NCBI GenBank assembly: GCA_905147135.1 | Contig: LR990053.1 | Coordinates: forward strand, 14,954,501 to 15,018,500 | Length of the DNA: 64,000 nucleotides | Direction: 5' to 3' | Source of the DNA: Blastobasis lacticolella | Lineage: Eukaryota > Arthropoda > Insecta > Lepidoptera > Blastobasidae | Shown here: positions 23,097 to 33,257 of the stretch, in pieces | How positions within the stretch are numbered: position 1 is the first letter of the stretch | How the letters are laid out: every line of letters starts with the position of its first letter | Position numbers and translations under genes: made by a program | Notes under the pieces: model-generated | Database searches by the model: none | What the model was told of the DNA's origin: nothing | The model's input: only the letters and a program-made list of their open reading frames with translations

Positions 23097-23106
23097 GCGC
23101 ATGCGC
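23097..23106. promoter_or_regulatory. NRF1/Ewg-like palindrome GCGCATGCGC
   Basis: Perfect 10-bp match to the NRF1 consensus; the insect homologue (Ewg) recognises the same type of site. NRF1 sites are typical of CpG-rich promoters. Confidence 0.4.
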
Positions 23107-23704
23107 GCCTCGGCCTACCCGCCGCCGCCGCCGAGCAGGCGACCAGCCTCGCAGCGACCAGCCAAAGGGTTGCGGCCAGAGGCAATTGCTACTCCGCTCC
23201 TTTATCGTGACGACAATTGGCCGCCCTCCACTCGCCTTTGAGCTCGCCGCCTCTGTCGGCGAGAGATTGCGAGCGCTTTATTTCGCAGCGTTACATTCTA
23301 ATTCGCCCGGTCCGGGAGTGGGCACGAGGCTCGCGGCGCCGGCGGTCGCGGCAGTCGGGAGGCGCGCTCGGCGCCGGCGGTTATGTAACGCGGTGGCGGA
23401 GCCCCGGCCCGAAGGCCGGCGGCGCGGCCCGAGCGGCGCCGAGCGCGCCCGACGCCGCGGCGCCGCCCAGTCGATAGGGCCGTCTCCACTCCGAACAAAG
23501 ACACTAACCTATAATAATTACATTTAATTAAGGATAACTGGACTATTTTGCTTAATAAGCAGCTCGCTATGCAGCGTTAACTGTCCCGTTTCCAGTACGA
23601 TGTCGGCAGATTTTCGCGCTTACGCGACGCCGCCGCGTGCTCGCGTCACGCGCGGCGCGGACCGCGAGGGCGCTCGCGGAAATATGTAAATTTAATTAAA
23701 ATTT

Positions 23705-24460
23705 CAGATTTGAACATTGGGAAATGTTCAAAAATATTTGCGCTGGCGTATTCCTTTTTCAATGGATACATTCCGCGTCGTCTGGGAACTTTTTAAAACG
23801 GATCTCGTTATAAGTTAGGTGCTAGTCCTGTTTCATACGGACTGCGCTGCGAGGGCTAACTTGGTTCATAAATCCTTTTCTTTTTTACATTAAAGTTAGA
23901 AAGTACAGTAGCAGCCTCTACTATGAGTTTGAATAGGTTTTTGTAATGTTTACATTGGTTGGTTTGGTTTGAATAGGTAGTCGGCGTAAATATTACCGGC
24001 GAGAGCCATATCATCCTTCTCACAAGACACTGTAGAGTTCTGCTGACCTAAGTAGTATTAAACAAATTTAGTTCAAGCTTAAAATAGGTACTGATTAAAA
24101 AAAAAATTATATCCAAAATCCAAGACATAAATATCACGGGATAGACTTGTTAGAAACAATTTACCATTACTTCTTTCAAAGTTCATATCAAATACCAGAT
24201 AAATAAATCACATAATGTTGTATAAAATGAAAGAATAAATGAAATTGAATTGAAATTAATCATCACATACTTCTGTCTGTATATCCGTTAACTCCTCCAA
24301 AGCCACACAACGGATTATGATGCAACTTTCACCATCAGTGAAAGAATTTCTTCCGGACGGTTTATATCTATAATACATGCCAATTATAGTAAAAACAAGT
24401 CGATAAAACCCATACGAAACCGGAGCGGCTGTTAGTAAAAATAATAATACACAAGACAAC
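23705..24460. other. No gene seen
   Basis: Back to AT-rich DNA. At 24275-24345, CTGTCTGTATATCCGTTAAC and CACACAACGGATTATGATGC resemble an internal part of the Helitron-like family seen at 41478 and 50060. Confidence 0.35.
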
Positions 24461-24464
24461 AGTT

Positions 24465-24499
24465 GTAGACATTGCTACGGCAACCGTAGCAAAGTCTAC
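24465..24499. repeat. Near-perfect hairpin, 16-bp arms
   Basis: GTAGACATTGCTACGG, loop CAA, then CCGTAGCAAAGTCTAC: each arm is 16 nt with one A-A mismatch. A related word follows (GCGTAGTCTAATTCTACGC, 24504-24522). Too short for a typical pre-miRNA; probably a mobile-element hairpin. Confidence 0.6.
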
Positions 24500-24766
24500 G
24501 ATTGCGTAGTCTAATTCTACGCTCTGTCACAGCGTTTGCTCTGAGGCTTCTCTGTTTTACTATAATTTGCATACTCACGTACTTTACGTAACTGTGGCAA
24601 AATGTAAAGATGCAATCCCTGAGATCTGGAGAAATGGTTAAAGATCAGCAGTTACAAATTATAGGTTTAAAAAGGAACAAAAACAGGAAAGAAGAATAAT
24701 ATACTATATAGTTTTAAGTATAGTAAGTGATTTTGAACACACAAGCTTATCATACTTGGGCACCGA

Positions 24767-25032
24767 TTCATCATCACATCACAGCCCATAACAGTTAACT
24801 GCAGGACTTAGGGCCTCTCCCACGAAAGGGGAGGTTATTGCCATAATCTCCACGCTTGGCAGGCGGGTTGGAGATCGTAGTGTTTGAATATAACAATGGA
24901 AAATGCTGCTCCCCTTTTCCAGACTACGGAGACTCTTGATCTTTTGCCTCGAAAACTTTAGTCGCCTTGTACGACACCCATGAGTGTAAGGGGTTGGTGC
25001 TATTCTACTCTGCCGGACACCACACGGCATAC
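24767..25032 (-). repeat. Repeat family B, near full copy
   Basis: Reverse complement of the 16268 copy: ATCACAGCCCATAACAGTTA, then CGAAAGGGGAGGTTATTGCC, ending CTCTGCCGGACACCACACGG. It has a (ATC)n end at the low-coordinate side. Confidence 0.75.
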
Positions 25033-25034
25033 CG

Positions 25035-25510
25035 ATTATTAGCTACGTAATGTAGAGTAATCCCATAAGCATTAATACCACGTTAACACACAAACTATCT
25101 GACAGCAGTATAGGAGCAACTTTAGTTTAACTCCAACTCCAAGAGTTTGGAGCTCGATCACAGTAACATCAAAGTAACATTGCAGTTAAATCATTGTTCG
25201 ATCATACCGTTGATACTTTTCGTTGACAGAATTGAAGGCAGTTTGACAACTAAGAAAGATGCAACTTAGCAATGCAACCCTAATGCAACTAAAGTACCAG
25301 AAAACTTATTGTGGAAAAGTTCTAACTCAAGTAAAGTTGCAACTCAACATCTGTCATTTGAATAACAATCACCCGTTTGACATGCGATGTAATTGTAATG
25401 TTACTGCAACTGAGACGATTTCCGTACCAGCTGTCAATCGGCGAATCATGATTCGACTTAAATCTTGACAGTCAATTTTCGTTGACAGAATCGAATGCCA
25501 GAATAAAGAT
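25035..25510. other. Unique or old repeat with direct words
   Basis: Short words recur (CGTTGACAGAAT at about 25220 and 25482; ATGCAACTAA at 25273 and 25510). No coding motif. Confidence 0.35.
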
Positions 25511-25515
25511 GCAAC

Positions 25516-25853
25516 TAAGGGCTGATTTTTCAATCCTCAAATAAAATTTATGTGACCGACAAAGTAATATACAGCCAAATTAAAACAAACTATAATCTTT
25601 CAATTATATATGAAGTGAGTACAACATAGAGTTCTTCAAGAAAGGGGTTAAAAGGTTTTTACGGGGTCGGCAACGCGTGGGTGATACCCCTGGTATTGCA
25701 AACGTCCATATGTTGCGGTGACTGCTTACTATCAGGCAGGCCGCAAGCTTGTATGCCACCTTAGTGGTATAAAAAAAAAGTAATTTTACTTTAGTCGCAC
25801 AACAACTTATTAGACTGATATGTTTTATCTGAGGATTGAAAAATCGGCCCTTA
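25516..25853. mobile_element. TIR element (MITE) interrupted by a LINE tail
   Basis: Left end TAAGGGCTGATTTTTCAATC, then CTCAAATAAAA; the right end is the reverse complement of TAAGGGCCGATTTTTCAATC, then CTCAGATAAAA. The ~30-bp arms differ at a few bases. A family A LINE tail sits inside at 25627-25783. No transposase. A TAA/TTA palindromic flank recalls PIF/Harbinger target preference, but I cannot separate the duplication from the arm. Confidence 0.8.
25627..25783 (+). repeat. LINE tail family A, nested in MITE
   Basis: Reads EFFKKGVKRFLRGRQRVGD in one frame, ends CCACCTTAGTGGTATAAAAA followed by more A. It inserted into the MITE at 25516-25853, so it is younger than that element. Confidence 0.75.
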
Positions 25854-26141
25854 GTAATGCAACCGTAATGTTACAGAAGTACCAGAAATTACCAGAATAC
25901 GAATTAGGATGTAACAGAATACGTCATTCGGTGTATTGTACCAATTTCCGTACCAATAAATTTCTATAAAATTTCCGGATACGTTCCTCCGGCAGCACAT
26001 AATACACTGGTAATACAAGCTTCCTCATGGAGCGCTGAAGACCTAATTAATACACCAGCAGGAACACAATATTTACTATTGTTGAAAATTGGGGTAGCTA
26101 AAATTCAGGCTACAATCGCTATTATCTAATCTCTCTATATA

Positions 26142-26310
26142 CAGGGTGCTACATAATATATGTATAAAGCTGTGAACCGGATCGAGTGCTATATGTATGA
26201 AAACGATAGGTACAAAAATTCCACGTACGACAGAAATAATTGTACCTATCGTTTTAATATGTTTCGCACTTCATCCAGTTCACAGCTTCATGCATATATT
26301 ATGTAATACC

Positions 26311-26313
<3 letters not shown>
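26142..26313. mobile_element. Mariner-type MITE, 172 bp, TA flanks
   Basis: Starts CAGGGTGCTACATAATATAT and ends with the near reverse complement ATATTATGTAATACCCTG. The arms extend about 75 bp and share GCTGTGAAC and AAAACGATAGGTACAA. Both sides are flanked by TA, the Tc1/mariner target. It is almost entirely palindromic and non-coding. Confidence 0.85.

Positions 26314-26357
<44 letters not shown>
26314..26357. repeat. (TA)n microsatellite
   Basis: About 21 TA units immediately after the MITE end; it may have grown from the TA target duplication. Confidence 0.9.
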
Positions 26358-26360
<3 letters not shown>

Positions 26361-26539
26361 CTTAGTAACAAACAAACAGACAGCATACCTGATAGTAAGC
26401 GGTCACTGGCGGCCATATCATCTACGATTCATGCCTTTAGCAAAACCGCAGGTGCGTTGTCACTGTGAGGACTAAGATGAAATGCATCATGCCCGTAATT
26501 ACTCTGGCCACCATATTCTTCAAACTGGAACACAACAAT

Positions 26540-26655
26540 GCAAACATTTAAGTTGTATATAAGTTATCTAGCACCCATAGAACAAGCTTTGCTTAGTTTG
26601 GGGCTAGATGGCGCTGTGTGAATTTGTCCACGAATATTTATTTATTTTTATTTTA
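26540..26655 (+). repeat. SINE-Gly 3' half
   Basis: Contains body (TATCTAGCACCCATAGAAC) and tail (CTAGATGGCGCTGTGTGAAT) of SINE-Gly; no tRNA head. Confidence 0.8.
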
Positions 26656-27130
26656 TTGTTACTTGGCGGCAGATATTTCAGTCCCCGAGCGTTATATAAT
26701 TATATAAAACTATCTTCAACCCGTCCTTTGTTATTATCTGACGAGATTGCAAGCAGCGTATCAATATTGCGATGCAAAATTAATTGCTAAGGAATTCGTA
26801 ATGAAGACGATACCACTTGAGTTTCAATTTGATTCCTTTCTCTCAAGGAAAGAGTGACTCCCCTCCCCTTCCCCCTCCGCTTATTGTTTCCCTCATTCCT
26901 TTAGGAATCGGCCGTAATTTATTCCTTTACAACTCGGTACATAGACCTCGTTTCTTAGAAAGATTAACAAATCCAATACGAGCCGTTTATCCGGGACAAG
27001 TTTTGTACAAAGATCCGGTTTCCTGGAACGCTGGTGGTACTTGGCTGGTGGTATTTGGCTTGTATGAGTGTTGTCAACAATGTGCTGTTCTCATACAAAG
27101 GTAATAAATAACATTACGGGTTCTTTCTTC

Positions 27131-27372
27131 TACCTGAGTGGTTCAATGGTCAACATGTCGGTCTGCCACGCAAGAGGTCCCGGGTTCGATTCCCGGCCGG
27201 GCAGAAATTGAAATGATGAATTTTAATTTCTGTTACGGGTCTGGGTGTTCTATGTATAATAAGCATGTATTTAAGTAGTATATCAGTTATCTAGCACCCA
27301 TAATACAAGCTTTGCTTAGTTTGGGGCTAGATGGCGTTGTGTGAATTTATCCACGATTATCTATTTTATTTT
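27131..27372 (+). mobile_element. SINE-Gly, full-length copy (tRNA-Gly-derived)
   Basis: The head resembles tRNA-Gly(GCC): A-box TGGTTCAATGG, anticodon region CTGCCACGC, B-box GGTTCGATTCC and a CCGGGC stem end. Next come a body (GAAATGATGAATTTTAATTT, GGGTCTGGGTGTT), the tail CTAGATGGCG(C/T)TGTGTGAAT and an AT-rich end. The A- and B-boxes would form an internal RNA polymerase III promoter. It is not a functional tRNA because the acceptor stem does not pair. This is the reference copy for nine occurrences in the window; the name is mine. Confidence 0.88.
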
Positions 27373-27379
27373 ATTGCTT

Positions 27380-28900
27380 TCTTCAAATATTAACATACAG
27401 AATAAAAATCCTGAAAAGAACGCGTACATCAAATAAATAAAGATGAAATAGTTTTAATAAGTTCTGCTACAATAATTTAGAAATAAACAATATTCTAATC
27501 ATTGAAATAATTTCCGGAATCACGTCAAGAAATTCTCCCTTAAACATTAAATAAACTTATCTAAAAGCAAAAGAGCTTCACCTGATAATATTTATGTGTT
27601 TATTGTTGTTATTAAAATGATAATGGATGATGTCAAATAATGCTATAAGAACGCTAAAAGCAAAATCCTATGAAACCGCAACTCTAATCAATAAGGATTT
27701 CAGTTATTGTTTTATCAAAAGAGTCAAAGCTTATTAACTTCTCAGTAATGCTTGTTAGGGTGTACATGCTTTGTTTGTTTTGTAGGACCATGTTACTCGC
27801 AAGAAATGACAAAGAATAAAATATTAACTGACACTTAAATAGTTGTCCTATAAAATAAAGAAACCCTACAACACTAGCAATGAAGATATTATCGTATGGG
27901 AAGCTATGTTATTCCCAAATGACGATACTCTTTATTGGAATTTTCAACTAATGGAACGGGAATAAGAAGATGTATGGTAAAGTATAATAATCGCCACCAC
28001 TCATCCAGGTGGTACGAAGGGACTATTTTTAGTAAAGTTAAATGTCCTATGTGTTTGAAAATTCTGCGCATGATGAAATTGATATGGGGTTTTGCCCCAC
28101 GTACGGCGTAGAGACCAATGGCAAATTCTTGTATCGGAGGCCAAGATCCACTTCGAGTCGCTGAGCCAGCGAAGTACGTTAGTAAGTTTTGCCCCACCAC
28201 TTATTCCCACTGCTGCAACCTCTGTGTAGCCAGGATCTACGGCAGCGACTACACAAAGGACCTAAGTTTTGACACTCAGGCACGCCCGGGTACAAGCTAT
28301 TACTATCTTAGAACCCGCAACTTTGAACGGATCGAAATTGATGGTCACCCTAGTCATAACTAGCTTCCTCGAACTCTGGATACCATCGCAAAGTGACTAA
28401 AGCTGTCGATGGTAACTACTGCTGACGTGTGGAAAGGTGTTAACGTCCCCATTTTCTAACGTACAGTCAGCTGCTGGAGGGGTCCCTCCTACATAACATC
28501 ATACATACATACATAAAGCTCACGCCTGTGTCCCACAGGTGGGGTGGGGTAGGGTCCCTCCTACTACTAGCATATATTAAATGTATGGTAAAGGGTCAGT
28601 TCTTTCTGCAGCTGACTGTACCTTAGAAGGTGTATGTAATCTGTTTCAACATTTAGTGCCTTTGAAGAGTGGCGCTGTTCTCTCTGTTATTGTCTCTAGA
28701 CTAGCTTTTTACTTAGCTAATATTTATAGTTCCGTTTAAAACCACGGAACTTTAAAGATGAAACATTTTGCAATGATATGAGAAATGTCAGCTTGGTCAA
28801 AGAATATCTTACTTCGTAACAATATTTCTTGATCGGAGATTCTTACTCAGTCCTTTCTGCAATTTTGTATCATAGTTAACTATTATTTATTCTGTGCCAT
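27380..28900. other. No confirmed gene; possible old repeat at 28000-28290
   Basis: The stretch 28000-28290, read on the minus strand, contains GATCCTGGCTACACAGAGGT, GCGACTCGAAGTGGATCTTG and CTCCGATACAAGAATTTGCC, which I take to be a lepidopteran repeat of unknown class. CTACACAGAGG-type words and a degenerate frame suggest decay. Confidence 0.3.
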
Positions 28901-28907
28901 TGTAGTA

Positions 28908-29277
28908 GGAGCGTCAGTGGATGAGTGGTTAAGGTATCTGACTCGTAAGCGCGAGGTACCAGGTTCGATCCCCAGCGTCGCCATGTACCAATGACTCTTT
29001 CTGAGTTATGTACATTAGTTGAACGATAACCGATGCTCTTACTGTGAGGGAAAACATCGTGATGAAGCCTGCACATTCAGGCAACTGAATTTGTAACCAT
29101 GATCCAGTCTCTTCAGGTTCCCCGGTAGCAGATAGCAGATTAGGTAGCAGGTAGCAGAGTCAGATGGCAATCGCTCCACTGTAATTATCTGATCTGCCAA
29201 GTCCAGGATCATGGTCAAGGTGGACCCGGGCCTTCGTGACCGAGAGAACAACTGGGACATGAACGCCAAGATGATGC
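28908..29277 (+). mobile_element. SINE-Ser, full-length copy (class II tRNA-like head)
   Basis: The head starts GGAGCGTCAGTGGATGAGTG, has the GTGG..GAGTGGTTAAGG A-box region usual in Ser/Leu tRNAs and a B-box GGTTCGATCCC. The body includes ATGTACATTAGTTGAACG, TGAGGGAAAACATCGTGATG, AACCATGATCCA and CTGCCAAGTCCAGGATCATG. It ends ACTGGGACATGAACGCC and AAGATGATG. About 16 copies lie in the window on both strands. Its end resembles the RTE-type 3' end at 54243, so RTE machinery probably moved it. The name is mine. Confidence 0.88.
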
Positions 29278-29514
29278 CACTAGTCTAATGATCACAAATG
29301 TTTCTTGTGGTCTACTGCAGTTTATCGTGGATTAGTCACGTGTTGCGTATGCTCCAGGGATACGTGACAAATAGGTACCTAAACCTGCCGGTATCAGAAA
29401 ATATGTCACTAAGGAGGCTCAAAATGCAATGACTGGACGAAGTGGAGAAGAGAAAGAGACAAGAGAGGATCCGGGATTAACCGCTTGGATGTACAACCTT
29501 GAGCAGTGGGATTT

Positions 29515-29650
29515 ATTTATTTATTTATTTCACAGTCTTACAGCAATGTACATTTGTTTACAATCAGATACAGATAAAAGTGGTACTGCCAATTACAAAA
29601 CTGCAATTTACAAATGGGATTAGTGAAGCTAAGAATACCAAACAGCAAAG
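29515..29650 (-). repeat. Probable LINE 3' end with TTTA-rich tail
   Basis: ATTTATTTATTTATTTATTT at the low side followed by CACAGTCTTACAGCAATGTAC; resembles reverse-oriented 3' ends at 32060 and 46020. Confidence 0.45.
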
Positions 29651-29737
29651 TACCCTTAGATTTGTTCAGTGATGATACGGATAAAATAATAATAACAATG
29701 ATAAAATAATAATGATAAATGAACATAGTAATAACGT

Positions 29738-29778
29738 TTGCGTATGTGTGTGTGTGTATGTGTGTGTGTGTGTGTGAA
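29738..29778. repeat. (TG)n microsatellite with TATG interruption
   Basis: TGTGTGTGTGTATGTGTGTG and onward; simple repeat. Confidence 0.9.
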
Positions 29779-29804
29779 TGTTCATTTGTATGCCTATACC
29801 TATC

Positions 29805-30565
29805 CTAGTGATCACTGATAATAGTTATATCATTTGTTGGTATAGTACATACACATGTATACAGTATTGTGATACCGAAATGGCCACGTAACAGAATCAC
29901 GGTACGCCCCTGAGCTTTATTCGTTGGATTTACCAACATTTTTCTAAACAAAACTACACAATCGGAGTGTAATTTCTCATCTTCGATTTTGCCGAAAATT
30001 GAGTCTGTGGACGGGAAAACATACGGGAGAGTACGATGTTGTTGACCATTGAACATCGACATATACTAAATAAGTTGTGTTTCTGATACTTTGTCAATGG
30101 TAGAAACATCCATACTGTGAATAGATACATAATTTATTACCGTTGAAAGCACGCGGCGCGGCACCGTGCACCATTGATCAGGCGGTAAGTCAAACTGTCA
30201 AAGTGACACTGTCAATCAATCAGTCCGATCCTAGGACCAATAATGTCTGGAACGCACATAGCGATCCAAAACAAACTGTTACCGGTTCAATGTTGCCACG
30301 GCCCGCGGCCCCATTTTTCTAAATGTATTTTGTATTTTCTATGTCATTAATAAGAGATTTGTCAAACCAAAAAAAAAAAAATTCGGTGTTGACTATATTA
30401 ATCTTTCATTTATGAAAAAAGTAAATTAAGTACTTGCAATATTAATCACAAACTAATAACTGTCAATGACCAACGAGAACACATCCCACCTGATGTAAAC
30501 CTGCAACTATATCCCACAAAACCAACAATTTTGGTTCCATTAAGTTTAGTTTAATACAATAATCA
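29805..30565. other. No gene seen
   Basis: Unique sequence. A CpG-rich patch at 30150-30320 and a degraded family A-like segment (CATCCCACCTGATGTAAACC) near 30483. Confidence 0.4.
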
Positions 30566-31249
30566 CTATGCTACTCTACATACTGATACGCGAATAAGCC
30601 TTCCTTCGCCCTGAAAAGTAATACACTTCGACTCTCCAATAGTAAATACTGATACGCAAATCGTCTTTCCTTTGCCCTGAAAAGTAAGACACTTCGACTC
30701 TCCAATAGTAAATACTGATACGCAAATCGTCTTCCCTTTGCCCTGAAAAGTAAGACACTTCGACTCTCCAATAGTAAATACTGATACGCAAATCGTCTTC
30801 CCTTTGCCCTGAAAAGTAAGACACTTCGACTCTCCAATAGTAAATACTGATACGCAAATCGTCTTCCCTTTGCCCTGAAAAGTAAGACACTTCGACTCTC
30901 CAATAGTAAATACTGATACGCAAATCGTCTTCCCTTTGCCCTGAAAAGTAAGACACTTCGACTCTCCAATAGTAAATACTGATACGCAAATCGTCTTCCC
31001 TTTGCCCTGAAAAGTAAGACACTTCGACTCTCCAATAGTAAATACTGATACGCAAATCGTCTTCCCTTCGCCCTCAAATATAAGACACTCCGACTCTCCA
31101 ACACAATACCGTCCCGTGCGTACCGAAAATTGTCGTCGTAATTCCGAGAGATTCAATTTAAAATCGCTCGGAGCGGCGGCCAGCGGAATATTCCGTGGGG
31201 AGGCCACAGCCGCACAGATAATTGCCATTTCGCCTGCAGCCTGGTGCAA
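30566..31249 (-). CDS. Open frame of 227 codons across a 66-bp tandem array
   Basis: The longest of three overlapping reverse frames. Residues 1-58 are non-repetitive (MHQAAGEMAIICAA, then NIPLAAAPSDFKLNLSELRR), followed by about 7.5 copies of a 22-residue unit with core GESKCLTFQGKGKTICVSVF. There is no signal peptide, membrane segment or domain I recognise. Because the unit is 66 bp, all three reverse frames remain open (227, 177 and 159 codons), so openness is not evidence of translation. The N-terminal 58 codons, outside the array and with more even composition, are the only part that could argue for coding. Hypothetical. Confidence 0.25.
   Translation of the reverse strand: MHQAAGEMAIICAAVASPRNIPLAAAPSDFKLNLSELRRQFSVRTGRYCVGESECLIFEGEGKTICVSVFTIGESKCLTFQGKGKTICVSVFTIGESKCLTFQGKGKTICVSVFTIGESKCLTFQGKGKTICVSVFTIGESKCLTFQGKGKTICVSVFTIGESKCLTFQGKGKTICVSVFTIGESKCLTFQGKGKTICVSVFTIGESKCITFQGEGRLIRVSVCRVA
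30570..31110. repeat. 66-bp x 8 minisatellite array
   Basis: CTGATACGC starts at 30583, 30649, 30715, 30781, 30847, 30913, 30979 and 31045, exactly 66 bp apart. The inner units are nearly identical, the first and last diverged (for example GCGAATAAGCC in the first and CCCTCAAATATAAGACACTC in the last), as expected for expansion and homogenisation by unequal exchange. Confidence 0.97.
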
Positions 31250-32050
31250 CGGAAAGGTTTAGGAAAGCAGGGAAAAACGGGTATGAATTCCCCCAATTTC
31301 GGGGAAAGTGTTTTACCGCGCAGTTGGTATCGAACATGCGTCGGCGTTCTTTTGTTTTCGTGTGCGATTGGTTTTGTTTTCTTTTAGGCGACGCGCGACG
31401 GTTGGTTATGCAGTGGTGATCGGAAATAAACATCGAACCGATGTTGGCTGTACATAGTCAGAAAGTTTAGTAGTTGTAGCGGCAAATCTAGTAGTTTGGC
31501 GTCGTCTGTCCTAACTTCACTCGAATAAATTATAGTGATGGGAGATAAATAACGTCACTGGTATCGGCGGAATGTTAGTACCTTTAACAGCACATGCCTC
31601 GTCCTAGTATGCCGCCGATGCGCGATGGGGAAACTACTGATGAAAAGGCACTGATGCCCGTTGCGGTCCTTAGTATCTTGAGTCCTTGTTATGACGTGAT
31701 TATTTAACAAAGTTTCTTCGTGAAAGTCACAGTGATGTAGTAACACATGACCTTATTTAGTACCTATCTCTAGCGCTTACGCACTTACTACATTTGACTA
31801 AATTGTGTCGTCTACATTCAGAATAATAACGTGAGAGCAAATCAAAGTGGAATGTATAGCTCATAGAATAAAGTTCATTTTTGCATCACTTAATTATGTT
31901 AGGCGTCGTTCCGCTTATCAAATTTACCTTATTTTATAAGCAATACCTACCACTTAGATTTAGGCGACTGAATGTTGTCAAATGTAATAAGCGCATTATT
32001 CGATTGAAGTTATAATAGGACGACGCTAAGTCCGTATTGACTGACAGTAG
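31111..32050. other. No confirmed gene; GC-richer unique patch
   Basis: 31110-31260 is locally GC-rich and unique (GCTCGGAGCGGCGGCCAGCG). It encodes the non-repetitive start of the array frame on the minus strand. The rest is AT-rich without motifs. Confidence 0.35.
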
Positions 32051-32057
32051 TAAAAAT

Positions 32058-32185
32058 TGTATTCATTTATTTATTTAACATTTATTGTGCACAATAAATA
32101 GTATACAAAATAGACATACAGAAAAAAGTCACAACAGGTACAGCTTATTTCTAAAGAAATCTCTTAAAGTGTGGATATGGCAATA
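32058..32185 (-). repeat. Probable LINE 3' end
   Basis: CATTTATTTATTTAACATTT followed by ATTGTGCACAATAAATAG and ACAACAGGTACAGC; the same layout recurs at 46027-46145, where ACAACAGGCAC follows. Read on the minus strand this is a 3' UTR ending in an AAATAAATAAATG tail. Confidence 0.55.
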
Positions 32186-32189
32186 ATCT

Positions 32190-32870
32190 GGGGATAATCT
32201 GTTCTTGACAGTCCTTGTCAGTCCTTCTTGTAAACATTTAGTTATTTGGTAACTATTAGCTTTAACTTTTGTCTAAATTATTAATCCTGCTGAAAATTAT
32301 CTCCGCACGTTTTGCCCATTATTTAACAATATTTTTTATAACTCACGACAATAAACAATCCCACAGAAATAAAATTGGTTGTTATAGCTTTTATGAATGA
32401 CGATTTTATGAACGTTCTATGACGTTCAAATAGTTGCCATACAGAGATTTTTTAAATTTTTTTTTAATAAGCGATTCGGACTTATCATTATTATAGTCAA
32501 GAAGCCGTTCAGTTAGTAAAAAATTTGCTAGTACCTGCGAATATGTACGCTGTTATCGTTTTACGTTAGACATACAGAATGTCGAGAATTGTATTGTTTT
32601 TAGAGGCATAACATGGTTAGACAAAACAGCAATTAGGTTACCTGAAGGAAATTGATCCCCGTCCTACCTAGACCCGCAATACCGAACCGCGAGTGGCGTT
32701 ACGGCCTTTGAGATACATAGGTCAAGTGTAGAATTACGACAACCCTAGTAACTCAGGGTTACTTACAAGGTGACTCATTAGTTTGTTAGGTAGGCATGAA
32801 GATAGTCTGTTCAAGATCTTCATAGACGAGATAATTTACTGTTACAATGTAAGATCTACGACTACTGTAA
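32190..32870. other. No gene seen
   Basis: AT-rich sequence; no repeats recognised. Confidence 0.45.
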
Positions 32871-32877
32871 GGTGAAC

Positions 32878-33000
32878 GACCTGAGCGGTTGAGTAGTCAA
32901 TTCTGCCACGCAGATGTACCGGATTCGATTCCGGCCGAGCAGAAATTGAAATGATGAATTTTAATTTCAGAAGGCGCTGCGTGAATTTGTCAAAGCATAG
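32878..33000 (+). mobile_element. SINE-Gly with internal deletion
   Basis: Head (CTGAGCGGTTGAG, CTGCCACGCAGA, B-box GGATTCGATTCC) and GAAATGATGAATTTTAATTT are present, then it jumps directly to GGCGCTGCGTGAATTTGTC, missing about 120 bp of body and part of the tail. Confidence 0.82.
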
Positions 33001-33257
33001 GCACATTTCTGTTACTTATAATCTAAGTGACAAAAATGCAAAACCGCAGTTGTAGTCGCTTTCAGGACTGAACCGTGCTTAAAAACGTTACTACGGTATT
33101 TCACAGTGCGCAGGGACGCCCAAGGTTCCAATGACAATCTTTGAGTGGCGTTCAGCACTGTGCGTCTGTCACATGAACGATATTGATCAAAAATAGAACC
33201 GTATTCAAAGCAGTGCGTTCGCTTAGCAGATGAACACAGTGAGGACGCATAGTCATA

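Larger units (their letters stand above)
22390..23700. promoter_or_regulatory. GC/CpG-rich island, candidate host promoter or 5' exon
   Basis: About 1.3 kb of very GC-rich, CpG-dense sequence in otherwise AT-rich DNA. It has long runs of GCG/CCG triplets and several overlapping open frames on both strands (up to 219 codons at 22868-23527). The predicted peptides are Arg/Ala/Pro-rich in every frame, as high GC alone would produce, so I do not call a protein. Sites present include an E-box (22822-22827), an NRF1-like GCGCATGCGC (23097-23106) and an inverted CCAAT at 23216-23220. Such islands in insects often mark promoters or GC-rich first exons of regulatory genes. Transcription direction is not clear. 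Confidence 0.5.

Noticed and set aside
22868..23527. 219-codon frame in the GC-rich island
   Set aside because: Arg/Ala/Pro-rich peptides appear in several frames on both strands; the composition explains the lack of stops. No domain.
24465..24499. microRNA precursor
   Set aside because: Arms are only 16 nt with a 3-nt loop; no extended stem.
27131..27205. tRNA-Gly gene
   Set aside because: Boxes A and B are good, but the acceptor stem does not pair and SINE body and tail follow directly; there are diverged copies elsewhere.
28908..28985. tRNA-Ser/Leu gene
   Set aside because: Head of a SINE family with about 16 copies; no closed acceptor stem.
30570..31110. CRISPR array
   Set aside because: The 66-bp units are contiguous with no unique spacers, in a eukaryotic setting.
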